DNA of 64,000 bases from CALUOB01 sp944322305 (GCA_963931605.1 OZ007031.1:1488001-1552000); one strand, 5' to 3'; counted from the first letter of the stretch, positions 32,998 through 42,356 are shown. Notes: generated from the letters alone by a model not told the origin. A program made the numbers and translations.

Positions 32998-35925
32998 ATG
33001 GGAAGCCGCGCAGGCTCGCCGCTTGAGAAGAAGGCGGCAGCCGGTATGCCCGCTGCGGCGGGAATCGCGGAGCAGTCGCGCGACGACGCGCAAGACGACC
33101 TGCTCGACTCACTGAGACGTCAACCTGTTGACAACGCATTGGAGAAGCTCGGGTCTGCCCGGGGCGGCCTCAGCGCCGACGAGGCGGCCGCGCGCCAGGG
33201 GCGCTACGGCAAGAACCTCATCGAAAGCGCCAAGAAGCGCTCCCCCATCCTGGCTTTTCTCTCCAACTTCACGCACCTCATGGCCGTGCTGCTGTGGGTG
33301 GCGGGCATCATCGCCTTCGCGGCGGGCCTGCCCGAGCTCGGCTGCGCCGTGTGGCTCGTGAACATCATCAACGGCGTGTTCAGCTTCTGGCAGGAGGCGC
33401 GCGCCAGCCAGGCCACCGAGGCCCTGAAGAAGATGTTGCCCGCCTACACCACGGTGATCCGCGGCGGCAAGGAGGAGAAGATCCTGGCCGAGGACCTGGT
33501 CCCGGGCGACATCATGGTGCTCGCCGAGGGCGACAAGATCTCGGCCGACGCCCGCGTGATCCAGAGCTCGGACCTGCAGGTGAACCAGTCCACCCTGAAC
33601 GGCGAGTCCAACCCCTCGCGCAAGACGGCCGACGCCGTGCTGGAGGAGGGCCTTTCGGCCGCCGAGATCCCCAACCTGGTCTTTGCCGGCACGAGCGTGT
33701 CGGAGGGCAACGGCCGCGCCGTGGTCATGCGCATCGGCATGGCAACCGAGTTCGGCAAGATCGCCAGCCTCACCCAGAACATGGAAGAGGCCGAAAGCCC
33801 GCTTACCCGCGAGCTCAACCGCCTCACCAAGCAGGTCACGGTCTTCGCCATGTGCATGGGCCTCATCTTTTTGGCGCTCTCGTTCTTCGTGGTGAAGGAG
33901 CCCTTCGCCCAGAGTTTCATCTTTGCGCTGGGCATGGTCGTGGCGTTTATCCCCGAGGGCCTGCTCCCCACGGTAACGCTTTCGCTGGCCATGGCCGTGC
34001 AGCGCATGAGCAAGCGCAACGCCTTGGTGAAGAAGCTCAACTCCGTTGAGGCGCTGGGCTCCACCAGCGTCATCTGCACCGACAAAACCGGCACCCTCAC
34101 GCAAAACGAGATGACCGTGAACCACCTGTGGACGGCCTCCCGCGAGTACGAGGTCACCGGCGTGGGCTACGCGCCCCAAGGCTCCATTGAGTCCGAGGGC
34201 CGCGCCTGGCGCGCCGTGGACGACCCCGACCTCGAGCTGCTGCTCGCCGGCGGCGCCCTGTGCGGCAACGCCCGCCTGCACGCCCCCGAGTCCGAGGACG
34301 CGCGCTGGGAGGTCTACGGCGACCCCACCGAGGCCTGCCTGCTCGTCTCCGCGCAGAAAGGCGGCATGGAGCCCGCCGAGCAGGAGAAGCTCATGCCGCG
34401 CGTGAAGGAGCTCCCGTTTGAGAGCCGCCGCAAGCGCATGACCACCGTGCACGAGCTGGAGGACGCGCTCGACGGCGCGCGCCGCGTGGCCTTTGTGAAG
34501 GGCGCCCCCAACGAGGTGCTGCGCCTCTCGGAGAAGATCCGCGTGAACGGCGAGGTCGTCCCCCTGACCGACGAGCTGCGCGCCCAGATCACCGCCGCCA
34601 ACGACGGCTACGCCGCCGACGGCCTGCGCGTGCTGGCCGTGGCATACCGCGCGCTGGGCAAAGACGCCCAGGCCGAGGGGCTGCCCGGCGCCATGAGCGA
34701 CTACACCCCCGACAACGTTGAGTGCCACCTCACCTTCGTGGGCCTTGAGGTTATGGCCGATCCGCCGCGCCCCGAAGTGGCTGCCGCGGTGGCCGAGTGC
34801 CACCGCGCCGGTATCCGCATCGTCATGATCACCGGCGACTACGGCCTCACCGCCGCGAGCATCGCCCGCCGCCTGCGCATCGTGGAGGGCGACGACTTCA
34901 GCGTGGTGTCGGGCTTCGAGCTCGCCCACATGGACGACGCCGAGCTCAAAGAGAAGCTCGCCGGCCAGGTGGTGTTCGCCCGCATGGCCCCCGAGCAGAA
35001 GCTGCGCGTGGTCACCGCCCTGCAGGAGATGGGCGAGATCGTGGCCGTCACCGGCGACGGTGTGAACGACGCGCCGGCCCTCAAGAAGGCCGACATCGGC
35101 GTTGCCATGGGCGTCACCGGCACCGACGTGGCCAAGGAAGCCGCCGACATGATCCTCACGGACGACAACTTCGCCTCCATCGTCGCCGCCATCGAAGAAG
35201 GCCGCGCCGTGTACAGCAACATCCGCAAGTTCCTGCTGTACATCCTGAACTCCAACGCGCCCGAGGCCGTGCCCAACGCGGTGTACCTGCTCTCCGCCGG
35301 CACCGTGCCGCTGCCGCTGACCACCATGCAGATCCTCACCATCGACCTGGGCACCGACATGCTGCCGGCCCTGGGCCTGGGCACCGAGCCGCCCGAGAGC
35401 ACCATCATGGACCAGCCCCCGCGCGACCCCAACGAGCGCCTGCTCAACAAGCGCGTGCTGGTGAAGGCCTTCCTGTGGTACGGCCTCATGGGCTCCATCG
35501 CCGCCATGGTGGGCTACTTCCTCGTGAACGTGCTCGCGGGCTGGGTGCCCGGCGCGCCGCTGGCGGGCCTGGGCAACGACGCCGACCCCGTCTACGTGCA
35601 GGCAACCACCATGACGCTGGCCGGCATCGTGTTCGCGCAGATCGGCCAGGTTATGAACTGCCGCACCGAGCGCACCTCCGTCTTCAAGGTGGGGCTTTTC
35701 TCCAACCGCCGCATCGTGGTGGGCATCGTGTTCGAGATCGCGCTTATCGTGTTCCTCACCGTGTTCCCGCCGCTGCAGGGTGTGTTCCACACCGCGCCGC
35801 TCGGCTGGCAGGATTACGTGTTCCTCTGCTGCATCCCGCCGGTGGTTGTCGCCATCGAGGAGGCCCGCAAGGCGTGGCTGCGCCGCCGCTTTGCGCGCCA
35901 GCAGGCCCTCAAGAGCGCGCGTTAG
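32998..35925 (+). CDS. P2C-type (Na+/K+-ATPase-like) cation-transporting ATPase
   Basis: 975 residues. The phosphorylated D362 lies in ICTDKTGTLTQNEMTV. Membrane segment 4 reads IPEGLLPTVTLSLAM (P319-E320), closely like the PEGLLATVT of animal Na+/K+- and H+/K+-ATPases rather than SERCA. Also TLNGESNP, FAGTSVSEG, VAVTGDGVNDAPALKKADIG and GTDVAKEAADMILTDDNF. About ten membrane spans, no beta subunit nearby. ATG at 32998 has AAAGGAGAGG. Two TrkA-like genes follow in the same direction. Confidence 0.9.
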   Translation: MGSRAGSPLEKKAAAGMPAAAGIAEQSRDDAQDDLLDSLRRQPVDNALEKLGSARGGLSADEAAARQGRYGKNLIESAKKRSPILAFLSNFTHLMAVLLWVAGIIAFAAGLPELGCAVWLVNIINGVFSFWQEARASQATEALKKMLPAYTTVIRGGKEEKILAEDLVPGDIMVLAEGDKISADARVIQSSDLQVNQSTLNGESNPSRKTADAVLEEGLSAAEIPNLVFAGTSVSEGNGRAVVMRIGMATEFGKIASLTQNMEEAESPLTRELNRLTKQVTVFAMCMGLIFLALSFFVVKEPFAQSFIFALGMVVAFIPEGLLPTVTLSLAMAVQRMSKRNALVKKLNSVEALGSTSVICTDKTGTLTQNEMTVNHLWTASREYEVTGVGYAPQGSIESEGRAWRAVDDPDLELLLAGGALCGNARLHAPESEDARWEVYGDPTEACLLVSAQKGGMEPAEQEKLMPRVKELPFESRRKRMTTVHELEDALDGARRVAFVKGAPNEVLRLSEKIRVNGEVVPLTDELRAQITAANDGYAADGLRVLAVAYRALGKDAQAEGLPGAMSDYTPDNVECHLTFVGLEVMADPPRPEVAAAVAECHRAGIRIVMITGDYGLTAASIARRLRIVEGDDFSVVSGFELAHMDDAELKEKLAGQVVFARMAPEQKLRVVTALQEMGEIVAVTGDGVNDAPALKKADIGVAMGVTGTDVAKEAADMILTDDNFASIVAAIEEGRAVYSNIRKFLLYILNSNAPEAVPNAVYLLSAGTVPLPLTTMQILTIDLGTDMLPALGLGTEPPESTIMDQPPRDPNERLLNKRVLVKAFLWYGLMGSIAAMVGYFLVNVLAGWVPGAPLAGLGNDADPVYVQATTMTLAGIVFAQIGQVMNCRTERTSVFKVGLFSNRRIVVGIVFEIALIVFLTVFPPLQGVFHTAPLGWQDYVFLCCIPPVVVAIEEARKAWLRRRFARQQALKSAR

Positions 35926-36015
35926 CGCTCGGGGCAAGGTTCGGCGCGGGGCAACCCGCGCGCAAGGCACATCCCCCGGGGCAGGAACCCGGAGCTTCTC
36001 TGAGAGGAGAGCATC

Positions 36016-36669
36016 ATGAACGTAATCGTAGTAGGCGTTGGTTTCATGGGCGCGGGGCTCGCGCAGCGGCTGTGCCGCCAGGGCTTCAGCGTAACCGCGG
36101 TCGATCACAGCCAAGAGGCGCTCGACGCGCTGGGCGCAGGCTTCACCGGCGCGCGCGTGCTCGGCGTGGGCTTCGACCGCGACGTGCTGGAGAGGGCCGG
36201 CATCGAGCGGGCCAGCGCCGTGGTGAGCTGCATGGGCTCGGACGAGGCCAACATCGTGGTGGCCCATGTGGCCCGCAGCGCCTTCCGCGTGCCGCGCGTC
36301 ATCGCGCGCCTGCACGACCTCTCCAAGGCCGAGACGTACCGACGCCTGAGCATCCAAACCGTCTCGCCCAACGCGTGGGGCGTCTCGCGCATCTGCGAAC
36401 TCCTCACCTACCAGCAGCTTGACGGCGTGTACGAGCTGGGCTCCGGCGAGGTGCAGCTTGTGCGCGCCGACGTGCCGGCGCTGCTCGACGGCGCCACCGT
36501 GCGCGAGCTCACCGCGGTGGGCGAGGTGCAGGTCACGGCCGTGTCGCGCGGCAACGAGACGTTCATCCCCACGCAGGGCACGGTGCTTGCCGACGGCGAC
36601 ATCGTGTATGCCGCCGTGGCCTCAACGGCAAGCCGCAAGTTCAAGCAGATGTTCGGGATCGAGGGGTAG
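36016..36669 (+). CDS. TrkA/KtrA-type RCK protein 1
   Basis: 217 residues. A Rossmann RCK_N domain (VIVVGVGFMGAGLAQRLCRQ, then VIARLHDLSKAETYRR) and a C-terminal TrkA_C domain (VQLVRADVPALLDGATVREL). RCK proteins bind NAD(H) or ATP/ADP and gate Trk/Ktr K+ channels. Neither TrkH nor KtrB is adjacent. 90 bp after the ATPase gene, 9 bp before its paralogue; GAGAGGAG before ATG. Confidence 0.88.
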   Translation: MNVIVVGVGFMGAGLAQRLCRQGFSVTAVDHSQEALDALGAGFTGARVLGVGFDRDVLERAGIERASAVVSCMGSDEANIVVAHVARSAFRVPRVIARLHDLSKAETYRRLSIQTVSPNAWGVSRICELLTYQQLDGVYELGSGEVQLVRADVPALLDGATVRELTAVGEVQVTAVSRGNETFIPTQGTVLADGDIVYAAVASTASRKFKQMFGIEG

Positions 36670-36678
36670 GCGGTTTCC

Positions 36679-37338
36679 ATGCAGATCATCATCGTGGGCG
36701 GCGGCAAGATCGGCGGCCATCTGGCCTCGCAGCTTATCGCCGACGGCAACGCGGTAGCGGTTATCGAGCGCAGGGCCGACGTGGCAGCCCGCCTGGCGCA
36801 GGCGTGCCCCGAAGCCGACGTGGTGGAGGGTTCGGCAAGCGACCCGCAGGTGCTCGAGCGCGCCGGCGTGCACATGGCCGACGTGGTGGCCATCGTCACG
36901 GGCAGCGACGAGGTGAACCTCGTGGCGGCGATGCTCGCCAAGATGGAGTTCTCGGTGCCGCGCGTGATCGCGCGCGTGAACAACCCCGCCAACGCTTGGA
37001 TGTTCACGCCGGCCAACGGCGTCGACGTGGGCGTGAACCAAGCCGAGCTTATCGGCCGGTTCATTTTGGAGGGCATGAACCTGCGCGACGTGTACACCCT
37101 CATGAAGCTCGGACGCGACGAGCACTGCATCGTGCAGGCCGCTGTGCGCGCCGGCTCGCGCGTGGACGGCGCCAAGCTGCGCAACATCGACTTCCCCGCG
37201 CAAACCATCGTAGTAGCCGTGGAGCGCGGCGGCGAGATCACCGTGCCCAACGGCGAAACGGTGCTGGCCGCAGGCGACGAGGCCGTGCTCTTCACGAGCC
37301 AGGAGGGCCGCAACGGCATCCGGAGGCTTTTCTCCTAA
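36679..37338 (+). CDS. TrkA/KtrA-type RCK protein 2
   Basis: 219 residues, same architecture as its upstream neighbour: IIIVGGGKIGGHLASQLIAD at the nucleotide site, VPRVIARVNNPANAWMFTPA, then TrkA_C (IVVAVERGGEITVPNGETVL). The residue after GGGxIGG and the acidic E at the end of strand 2 fit dinucleotide binding. The pair may form a hetero-oligomeric ring. Confidence 0.88.
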   Translation: MQIIIVGGGKIGGHLASQLIADGNAVAVIERRADVAARLAQACPEADVVEGSASDPQVLERAGVHMADVVAIVTGSDEVNLVAAMLAKMEFSVPRVIARVNNPANAWMFTPANGVDVGVNQAELIGRFILEGMNLRDVYTLMKLGRDEHCIVQAAVRAGSRVDGAKLRNIDFPAQTIVVAVERGGEITVPNGETVLAAGDEAVLFTSQEGRNGIRRLFS

Positions 37339-37374
37339 CCGGAAACGGACGGGCAAGTTAGCTTGTCCCACACG

Positions 37375-37404
37375 GGGCCGCTCTTTTAGAGCGGCCCTTT
37401 TTTC
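37375..37404 (+). terminator. Terminator of the ATPase-RCK operon
   Basis: GGGCCGCTC (37375-37383) pairs with GAGCGGCCC (37389-37397), followed by TTTTTTC. It also lies at the end of the convergent LysR gene. Confidence 0.88.
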
Positions 37405-38341
37405 ATGACGAGAAGAACCCCTTGCAGAGCTCGGTAAAGGCGGCGAGGGGCGCAGCTGGCCAGCTGCTCTTGCGCACGAACAGCTGGCTGGTCATGCGCA
37501 CGGGCGGCGCGTCCACTGAGAGCAGCTCGAGCGCGCCAGCGGCAAGCGATGCCGCAACCGAGAAGCGCGGCAGAAACGAGCAGCCCACGCCGCGCTCGGC
37601 CAGGTGCACCAGGGTCTCGGTGTTGCCGGCCTCCACGATGGGGACGAGCTCGCAGTCCTCCTCGGCCAGCAGGCGGTCGAGCGCCAAGCGGTAGCTCTCG
37701 CCGCGCTCGGTGAGCACGAACGGCATCTGCACCAGGTCGCGCAGGGCAAGCGGCGGATGCGCATCCGGCCCCGCGGCGTCGGAACCAGCCGTGCCCGCAG
37801 GCCGGTGCATCCCCGGCGGGGCCACGAACACGATCTCCTCCTCGCGCAGCACGGTGCGCGCAAGGCCCGCGGCGCTGAATTTCTCCTCCATGGTGACAAC
37901 CACGTCCAGGCTGCCGTCGCGCAGACCCTCTACCAGCTGGTTGCGCCGCGCGGTGCGCACCACCAGCTCAACGCGAGGGCAGCGCGCGTGAAAACGCACC
38001 AGGAGCTCGGGCAGCAGCGCGGTGGAGACCGACTCGACGGTGCCGATGCGCAGGGTGCCGGTTGCCTGCTCGGGCGCGGAAGGGTCCGCCGTTCGCACCG
38101 AAGCCGCGGCCTGGTCGGCCGCCGCCAGAACCTCGAGGGCGTGCAGGGCAAACGTGCGCCCCTGCTCGGTAAGGAGCGCGCCGCGCGGCACGCGGTCGAA
38201 CAGGCGCGCGCCCAGCTCGCGCTCGAGCTGCTGGACCTGCATGGTCACGGCCGACTGCGAGTAGCCGAGCTTCTCGGCCGCGCGCGAGAAGCTGCCGAGC
38301 TCGGCCACCTTGATGAACGTCTCGATGGTGCGCAGCTCCAC
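37403..38341 (-). CDS. LysR-family transcriptional regulator
   Basis: 312 residues from GTG at 38341, with GGAGGAGG 4 nt upstream; the longer frame starts inside a REP palindrome. The HTH is LRTIETFIKVAELGSFSRAA, then EKLGYSQSAVTMQVQQLERE. The LysR substrate domain follows (GTLRIGTVESVSTALLPELL). It is divergent from the PLP decarboxylase gene and so is its likely regulator, responding to an unidentified ligand. Confidence 0.9.
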   Translation of the reverse strand: MELRTIETFIKVAELGSFSRAAEKLGYSQSAVTMQVQQLERELGARLFDRVPRGALLTEQGRTFALHALEVLAAADQAAASVRTADPSAPEQATGTLRIGTVESVSTALLPELLVRFHARCPRVELVVRTARRNQLVEGLRDGSLDVVVTMEEKFSAAGLARTVLREEEIVFVAPPGMHRPAGTAGSDAAGPDAHPPLALRDLVQMPFVLTERGESYRLALDRLLAEEDCELVPIVEAGNTETLVHLAERGVGCSFLPRFSVAASLAAGALELLSVDAPPVRMTSQLFVRKSSWPAAPLAAFTELCKGFFSS

Positions 38342-38355
38342 GGGGCCTCCTCCCC

Positions 38356-38388
38356 TGCGCCAATCTAGGCCGGGCCTAATCTGGCGCA
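38356..38388. repeat. REP-like palindrome, copy 3
   Basis: TGCGCCAATCTAGG, centre CCGGG, CCTAATCTGGCGCA, only 15 bp before the LysR start codon and thus in its 5' leader. Confidence 0.8.
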
Positions 38389-38514
38389 TCTGGTATCAGT
38401 ATTTTTAATCGTACTATCGTATCTATAAATTGTACATATACTTGCTGGTCTGGCACCATACAAACCGGAAGGAACAACCGCGCCGCCGGGCGCGCAGACC
38501 AGAGGAGACCCCGT
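38389..38514. promoter_or_regulatory. Divergent promoter region LysR / decarboxylase
   Basis: AT-rich stretch 38396-38460 with several -10-like hexamers (TATAAA, TACTAT) and the partial dyad GTACTATCG...AATTGTAC typical of a LysR T-N11-A site. Exact promoters cannot be fixed by eye. Confidence 0.4.
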
Positions 38515-39945
38515 ATGTACACCCGCGAAACTTCGATGGAGCAGGATGTCGAGCGCGCCGCCGTACGCTTCGTGTGCGACCTGTTCGAGCGCAACCGCAC
38601 GCTCTCCTCGGGCCCGGTGATCAACGAGCCCACCGCCGCCGCGCTCGACGAGATCGAGCACCGCGGCATCCCCGCCGAGGGCCGCGAGCTCGAGGACGTG
38701 GTCGCCGAGATGGAGCACGACATCATCGGCTACGGCTACAACGCCGACCACGCGCGCTTCATGGGCTTCGTGCCCGGCCCCACCTCGGCCATCAGCTGGC
38801 TGGGCGACATGATCGCCGCCGGCTACAACCGCCACGCCGGCAGCGTGGCCAACTACCCCGCCGGCCACGCGGTTGAGAAGGGCCTCATCGGCTGGCTGTG
38901 CGCCAAGGCCGGCTTCCCGGCCGAGACCGCCAGCGGCACCTTCGTCTCCGGCGGCTCCATGGCCAACTTCACCGCGCTTATCGCCGCCCGCGACACTATC
39001 TTGGACGAGGAGGACTGGGGCCGCGCCGTGGCCTACGTGTCCGACCAGACGCACTCCTCCAACGCCAAGGCCCTGCGCATGATCGGCGTGACCGACGCGC
39101 GCATCCGCACCATCCCCACCGACAAGCGCTTCCGCATGAAGGTGGACGAGCTCAAAGCCGCCATCGCCGCCGACCGCGCCGAGGGCCTGGCACCCTTCAC
39201 CGTGATCGCCAGCGCCGGCACCACCAACACCGGCTCGGTCGACCCGCTGCGCGAGCTCGCCGCGGTGTGCCGCGCCGAGGGCCTGTGGATGCACGTGGAC
39301 GGCGCCTTTGGCGCGAGCGTGCTGCTCACGCGCTACCGCGACATGCTGGACGGCGTGGAGCTGGCCGACTCGCTTTCCTGGGACGCGCACAAGTGGCTGT
39401 TCCAGACGTACTCGTGCAGCATGCTGCTGGTGCGCGACGAGCACGCCCTGCTCAAGAGCTTCAGCGCGCACCCCGAGTACCTGAAGGACCTGGAGGACGA
39501 CGCCGACCTGGTGAACCCCTGGGACCTGGGCCCCGAGCTCACGCGTCCGGCGCGCGGCCTCAAGCTGTGGTTCACCCTGCAGGTCATGGGCGAGCAGGGC
39601 ATGGCCGACTGCATCGAGCACGGCTTCACGCTGGCACGCTGGGCGGAAGACGAGCTGCGCCACACCCCGGACGCCGAGATCGTGGCGCCGGCGCAGATGG
39701 CCATGGTGAACTTCCGCTTTGCGCCCGAGGGCCTGAGCGAGGAGGAGCTGGGCGAGCTCAATCTGCGCGTGAGCCGCCGCATGCTCGAGAGCGGCTACGC
39801 CGGCGTGTTCACCACCGAGCTCGGCGGCAAGAAGGTCCTGCGCATCTGCGCCATCCACCCGCGCACCTCTGAGGACGAGATGCGCGAGACGGTGCGCCGC
39901 CTGGCGGCCTACGCGCGCGAGGAGGCCGCGGCGATGCGGGCGTAA
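38515..39945 (+). CDS. PLP-dependent group II amino acid decarboxylase
   Basis: 476 residues. PLP lysine in SWDAHKWLFQTYSCSMLL; also GTFVSGGSMANFTALIAARD, TVIASAGTTNTGSVDPLREL and LWMHVDGAFGAS (Asp for the pyridine nitrogen). Family members decarboxylate aromatic amino acids, glutamate, aspartate or diaminobutyrate; the sequence looks closest to the aromatic/tyrosine-type set, but I cannot fix the substrate. No amine antiporter is adjacent. Controlled probably by the divergent LysR. Confidence 0.85.
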   Translation: MYTRETSMEQDVERAAVRFVCDLFERNRTLSSGPVINEPTAAALDEIEHRGIPAEGRELEDVVAEMEHDIIGYGYNADHARFMGFVPGPTSAISWLGDMIAAGYNRHAGSVANYPAGHAVEKGLIGWLCAKAGFPAETASGTFVSGGSMANFTALIAARDTILDEEDWGRAVAYVSDQTHSSNAKALRMIGVTDARIRTIPTDKRFRMKVDELKAAIAADRAEGLAPFTVIASAGTTNTGSVDPLRELAAVCRAEGLWMHVDGAFGASVLLTRYRDMLDGVELADSLSWDAHKWLFQTYSCSMLLVRDEHALLKSFSAHPEYLKDLEDDADLVNPWDLGPELTRPARGLKLWFTLQVMGEQGMADCIEHGFTLARWAEDELRHTPDAEIVAPAQMAMVNFRFAPEGLSEEELGELNLRVSRRMLESGYAGVFTTELGGKKVLRICAIHPRTSEDEMRETVRRLAAYAREEAAAMRA

Positions 39946-39953
39946 CGGGCGCA

Positions 39954-39986
39954 TGCGCCAAATTAAGCACGGCCCAATTTGGCGCA
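39954..39986. repeat. REP-like palindrome, copy 4
   Basis: TGCGCCAAATTAAG, centre CACGG, CCCAATTTGGCGCA, between the decarboxylase and pth genes. Confidence 0.82.
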
Positions 39987-40040
39987 TCCCGTATCATGGG
40001 ACAAGACAACCTGTCCCAACCGTCCCCGAGGAGGATGCGC

Positions 40041-40625
40041 ATGCCCGCACCTGCCAAGCCGAAGCCCGTCCGCATGATCGTGGGACTGGGAAACCCCGGC
40101 GCCGAGTACGCCGAGACGCGCCACAACGCCGGCTTTGCCTGCGTCGACGCGCTGGCCGCGCGCCTGGGCGTCTCGTACTGGAAGAACCAAGCGGGGTCAG
40201 AGGTGGCGCGTGTGCGCATGCGCGGGGTCGACGGCCCGTGCGAGGTGTTGCTGGCAAAGCCGCAGGCGTTCATGAACGTGTCCGGCGGCCCGGTGGCCAA
40301 GCTGGCGGCCGCCGAGCGCGTAAAGCCGGCGGAGATCCTCGTGGTGCACGACGAGCTCGACCTCGAGCCCGGCGCGGTGCGGGCCAAGTTCGGCGGCGGC
40401 CTCAACGCCCACAACGGACTGCGCTCGCTTTCCGACAAGCTCAAGACGCGCGACTTCGGGCGCGTGCGCTGCGGCATCGGCCGGCCTCCGGGACGCATGG
40501 ACGTGGCCACCTACGTGCTCAAGCAGATGAAGGGCTCCGAGCTGGAGAACTTCCGCCTCATGGCCGAGGACGCCGCCGATCTGTGCGAGCGCGCCGTGGC
40601 CGAAGGGCTCGGGCGGCTGCTGTAG
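40041..40625 (+). CDS. pth: Peptidyl-tRNA hydrolase
   Basis: 194 residues. IVGLGNPGAEYAETRHNAGF with the catalytic histidine, KPQAFMNVSGG, VVHDELDLEPGAVRAKFGGG, NAHNGLRSL and CGIGRPPG. It recycles peptidyl-tRNAs dropped by ribosomes. ATG at 40041 has GAGGAGG at the proper distance; an upstream frame extension contains no homology. Confidence 0.95.
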   Translation: MPAPAKPKPVRMIVGLGNPGAEYAETRHNAGFACVDALAARLGVSYWKNQAGSEVARVRMRGVDGPCEVLLAKPQAFMNVSGGPVAKLAAAERVKPAEILVVHDELDLEPGAVRAKFGGGLNAHNGLRSLSDKLKTRDFGRVRCGIGRPPGRMDVATYVLKQMKGSELENFRLMAEDAADLCERAVAEGLGRLL

Positions 40626-40679
40626 CACCGGCGGCACGCAACGCAAGCCCAACCGCCCCATGGCCTCAAAGCGATACGA

Positions 40680-40714
40680 GCGGCGCTCGCCCATAGCGCA
40701 TGGGCGAGCGCCGC
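40680..40714. terminator. Bidirectional terminator hairpin
   Basis: GCGGCGCTCGCCCAT (40680-40694) and ATGGGCGAGCGCCGC (40700-40714), a perfect 15-bp stem with a 5-nt loop, followed by AGCTCTTTT on the plus strand. Lies between convergent genes. Confidence 0.8.
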
Positions 40715-40721
40715 AGCTCTT

Positions 40722-41954
40722 TTACAGCCCGGCACGCTCCTGCGCCGCCACCTTGAGCTCGGGAGCTCGCTCCAGCGGGCAGCCACCGCGCACGGCGTAC
40801 GCATAGGCGTCGTCGACCGCCTCGGCCGTAACATCAGCGGGATCGAGCGGCTCAAGCTCAAAAGGATCGCCCTCGAGCCGGGCCTGCTTCACCGCCGGCA
40901 CGTCAACGCCCACCACGCGCTCCGGCACCGCGTAGACCGTCCCGTCTTCCGCCAGGGGCGAGCCGGCTATCGAAAGCTCGTACGTGCCGGGCACCAGCGT
41001 CAGCCCCTCCCCCGCGCTCGTTACATAGGCGACCTGGTCCACTTGGTTGCCGTCCTTATCGACCCCCACCACGTGCACGGGAATCCGCGTGCCTGTAGCG
41101 CTGTCCAGACCCGGCGCGCTCACAGGCACCGTCACGGGCACCTTCGCCGGCAGCAACGTCACCGCCGCCTCGCGCTGGCCCTCGGCGGCAAAGAAGGCAG
41201 ACACCCCCGCAAACGCCAGCGCAATGCCCAGCGCCACGACGACAAGCACCTGGGCCAGCCGCCGGTCGTGCCGCGCGTCGGCTGCCGTGGGACGGCTGAG
41301 GTACACAGTGATGGGGGCGTCCTGCGCCTTGCCCGCCAGCTGCGCAGGCAGTGGGCAGGTCGGGGTCGGCGCCGTTATGGGAACGAGATGCTCGGTCAGC
41401 GCGTCGGCCTCCGGCGCGTTCTCGATGCATATTGCGGACGGCTCAGGCGCGTCCAAGCCACCGGCAGAGCCCTCGTCCGCATCGGCCGTGGCACCCTCCG
41501 ACGGATCGGAGCCAAGCGCGCCGTCCTCGTCAGCGTCTGCGGCCGCGGGATCTTCCGCGGAGGGCTGATCGGACGCGGAGCCTTCCGCACGGGGTGCATC
41601 TGGCACCGAGCCATCGTCGTCGGCGCTCTCCTGCGCAGACGCACCGTCCTCGGCCTCCGCCGCATCCTCATCGGCGCCCGGGTCACCGTCTGCGCCTGCG
41701 ACAGCGTCGTGATCGTCGCGTTCATTGTCAGGCGCGCTCAGCTCGGCGGGAGCGTCGCTCGCGTCAGGCATGTTCTTGTCCTCAGCGCGCCCGCTCTCTT
41801 GGCTGCCCGCCTCCCCATCCTGTCGTGAAGAACGGATGTCACCGGCAGGCTCCGCCTGTTCTGCCAAGGGTACCCGTCCCCCTTGGCGGCTGTTCGCCGC
41901 GCCACCCCGTGCGGCTTGCGCCCCCTGCGCCTTGTGTGAGGAAGACTTGCCCAT
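40722..41954 (-). CDS. Acidic single-span membrane protein, paralogue 1
   Basis: 410 residues. A long Asp/Glu/Ala-rich cytoplasmic part (about 45-200), a membrane span (LAQVLVVVALGIALAFAGVS, near 233-256), and an outer domain with GTRIPVHVVGVDKDGNQVDQ, LVPGTYELSIAGSPLAEDGT and DPADVTAEAV. The outer domain matches the plus-strand gene at 45791 almost motif for motif. No named family recognised. The start is moderately supported (GGGGTGCG upstream). A kinase gene lies in the same neighbourhood. Confidence 0.75.
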   Translation of the reverse strand: MGKSSSHKAQGAQAARGGAANSRQGGRVPLAEQAEPAGDIRSSRQDGEAGSQESGRAEDKNMPDASDAPAELSAPDNERDDHDAVAGADGDPGADEDAAEAEDGASAQESADDDGSVPDAPRAEGSASDQPSAEDPAAADADEDGALGSDPSEGATADADEGSAGGLDAPEPSAICIENAPEADALTEHLVPITAPTPTCPLPAQLAGKAQDAPITVYLSRPTAADARHDRRLAQVLVVVALGIALAFAGVSAFFAAEGQREAAVTLLPAKVPVTVPVSAPGLDSATGTRIPVHVVGVDKDGNQVDQVAYVTSAGEGLTLVPGTYELSIAGSPLAEDGTVYAVPERVVGVDVPAVKQARLEGDPFELEPLDPADVTAEAVDDAYAYAVRGGCPLERAPELKVAAQERAGL

Positions 41955-42356
41955 ACGCACCCCAGAACCCTCTGCTGCAAGCGCTAACTCCAACGGCGCG
42001 TTTGGCCAAGCCTGCCTCTGCGCACGATGCTTAAGCGCTGCTGAACCCCTATCGTTTCACGCAGTCTAGCATTATGCGCAAGAAGCGCCCGACCAGGGCG
42101 CCCGCAACAACAAGAGCTTAACGCACCGTTTACCGCCCAACGCCAAAACGGCACCGCCCGCCTCGGCTGCCGCGTAGCGGGCGGCAAACGCGCCGGGCTG
42201 CCCGCCTGCGCGTAACGCGCAAAAAACCTCCCGCCCCCAAGCCGCTTTGCAGCCGGGAGGCGGGAGGCATCGGGTGACAACGTAAGGGAAAAGGCGACGC
42301 GGCTGCGCGCGGAAGCCCCGCGCAACGGCGCGCCCGACCCGTTACGTCCTAGGCGG
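41955..42356. other. Intergenic region before paralogue 1
   Basis: Contains the nfnB terminator (separate entry) and an AT-containing stretch near 42060 (CATAAT on the minus strand) that may be the -10 of the downstream gene. Nothing else recognised. Confidence 0.4.
42223..42269 (-). terminator. Terminator of the nfnAB operon
   Basis: CCTCCCG and CGGGAGG form the outer stem around an inner GGCTGC/GCGGC stem; on the minus strand TTTTTTGCG follows. Confidence 0.82.

Noticed and set aside
32998..35925. Ca2+-ATPase (P2A) assignment
   Set aside because: Segment 4 has PEGLLPTVT, as in P2C pumps, and not the PEGLPAVVT-type sequence of P2A.
33109..36357. Open frame of 1082 codons on the minus strand across the P2C ATPase gene
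   Set aside because: Antisense shadow of the ATPase, with His/Gly/Leu-rich low-complexity sequence and no motif.
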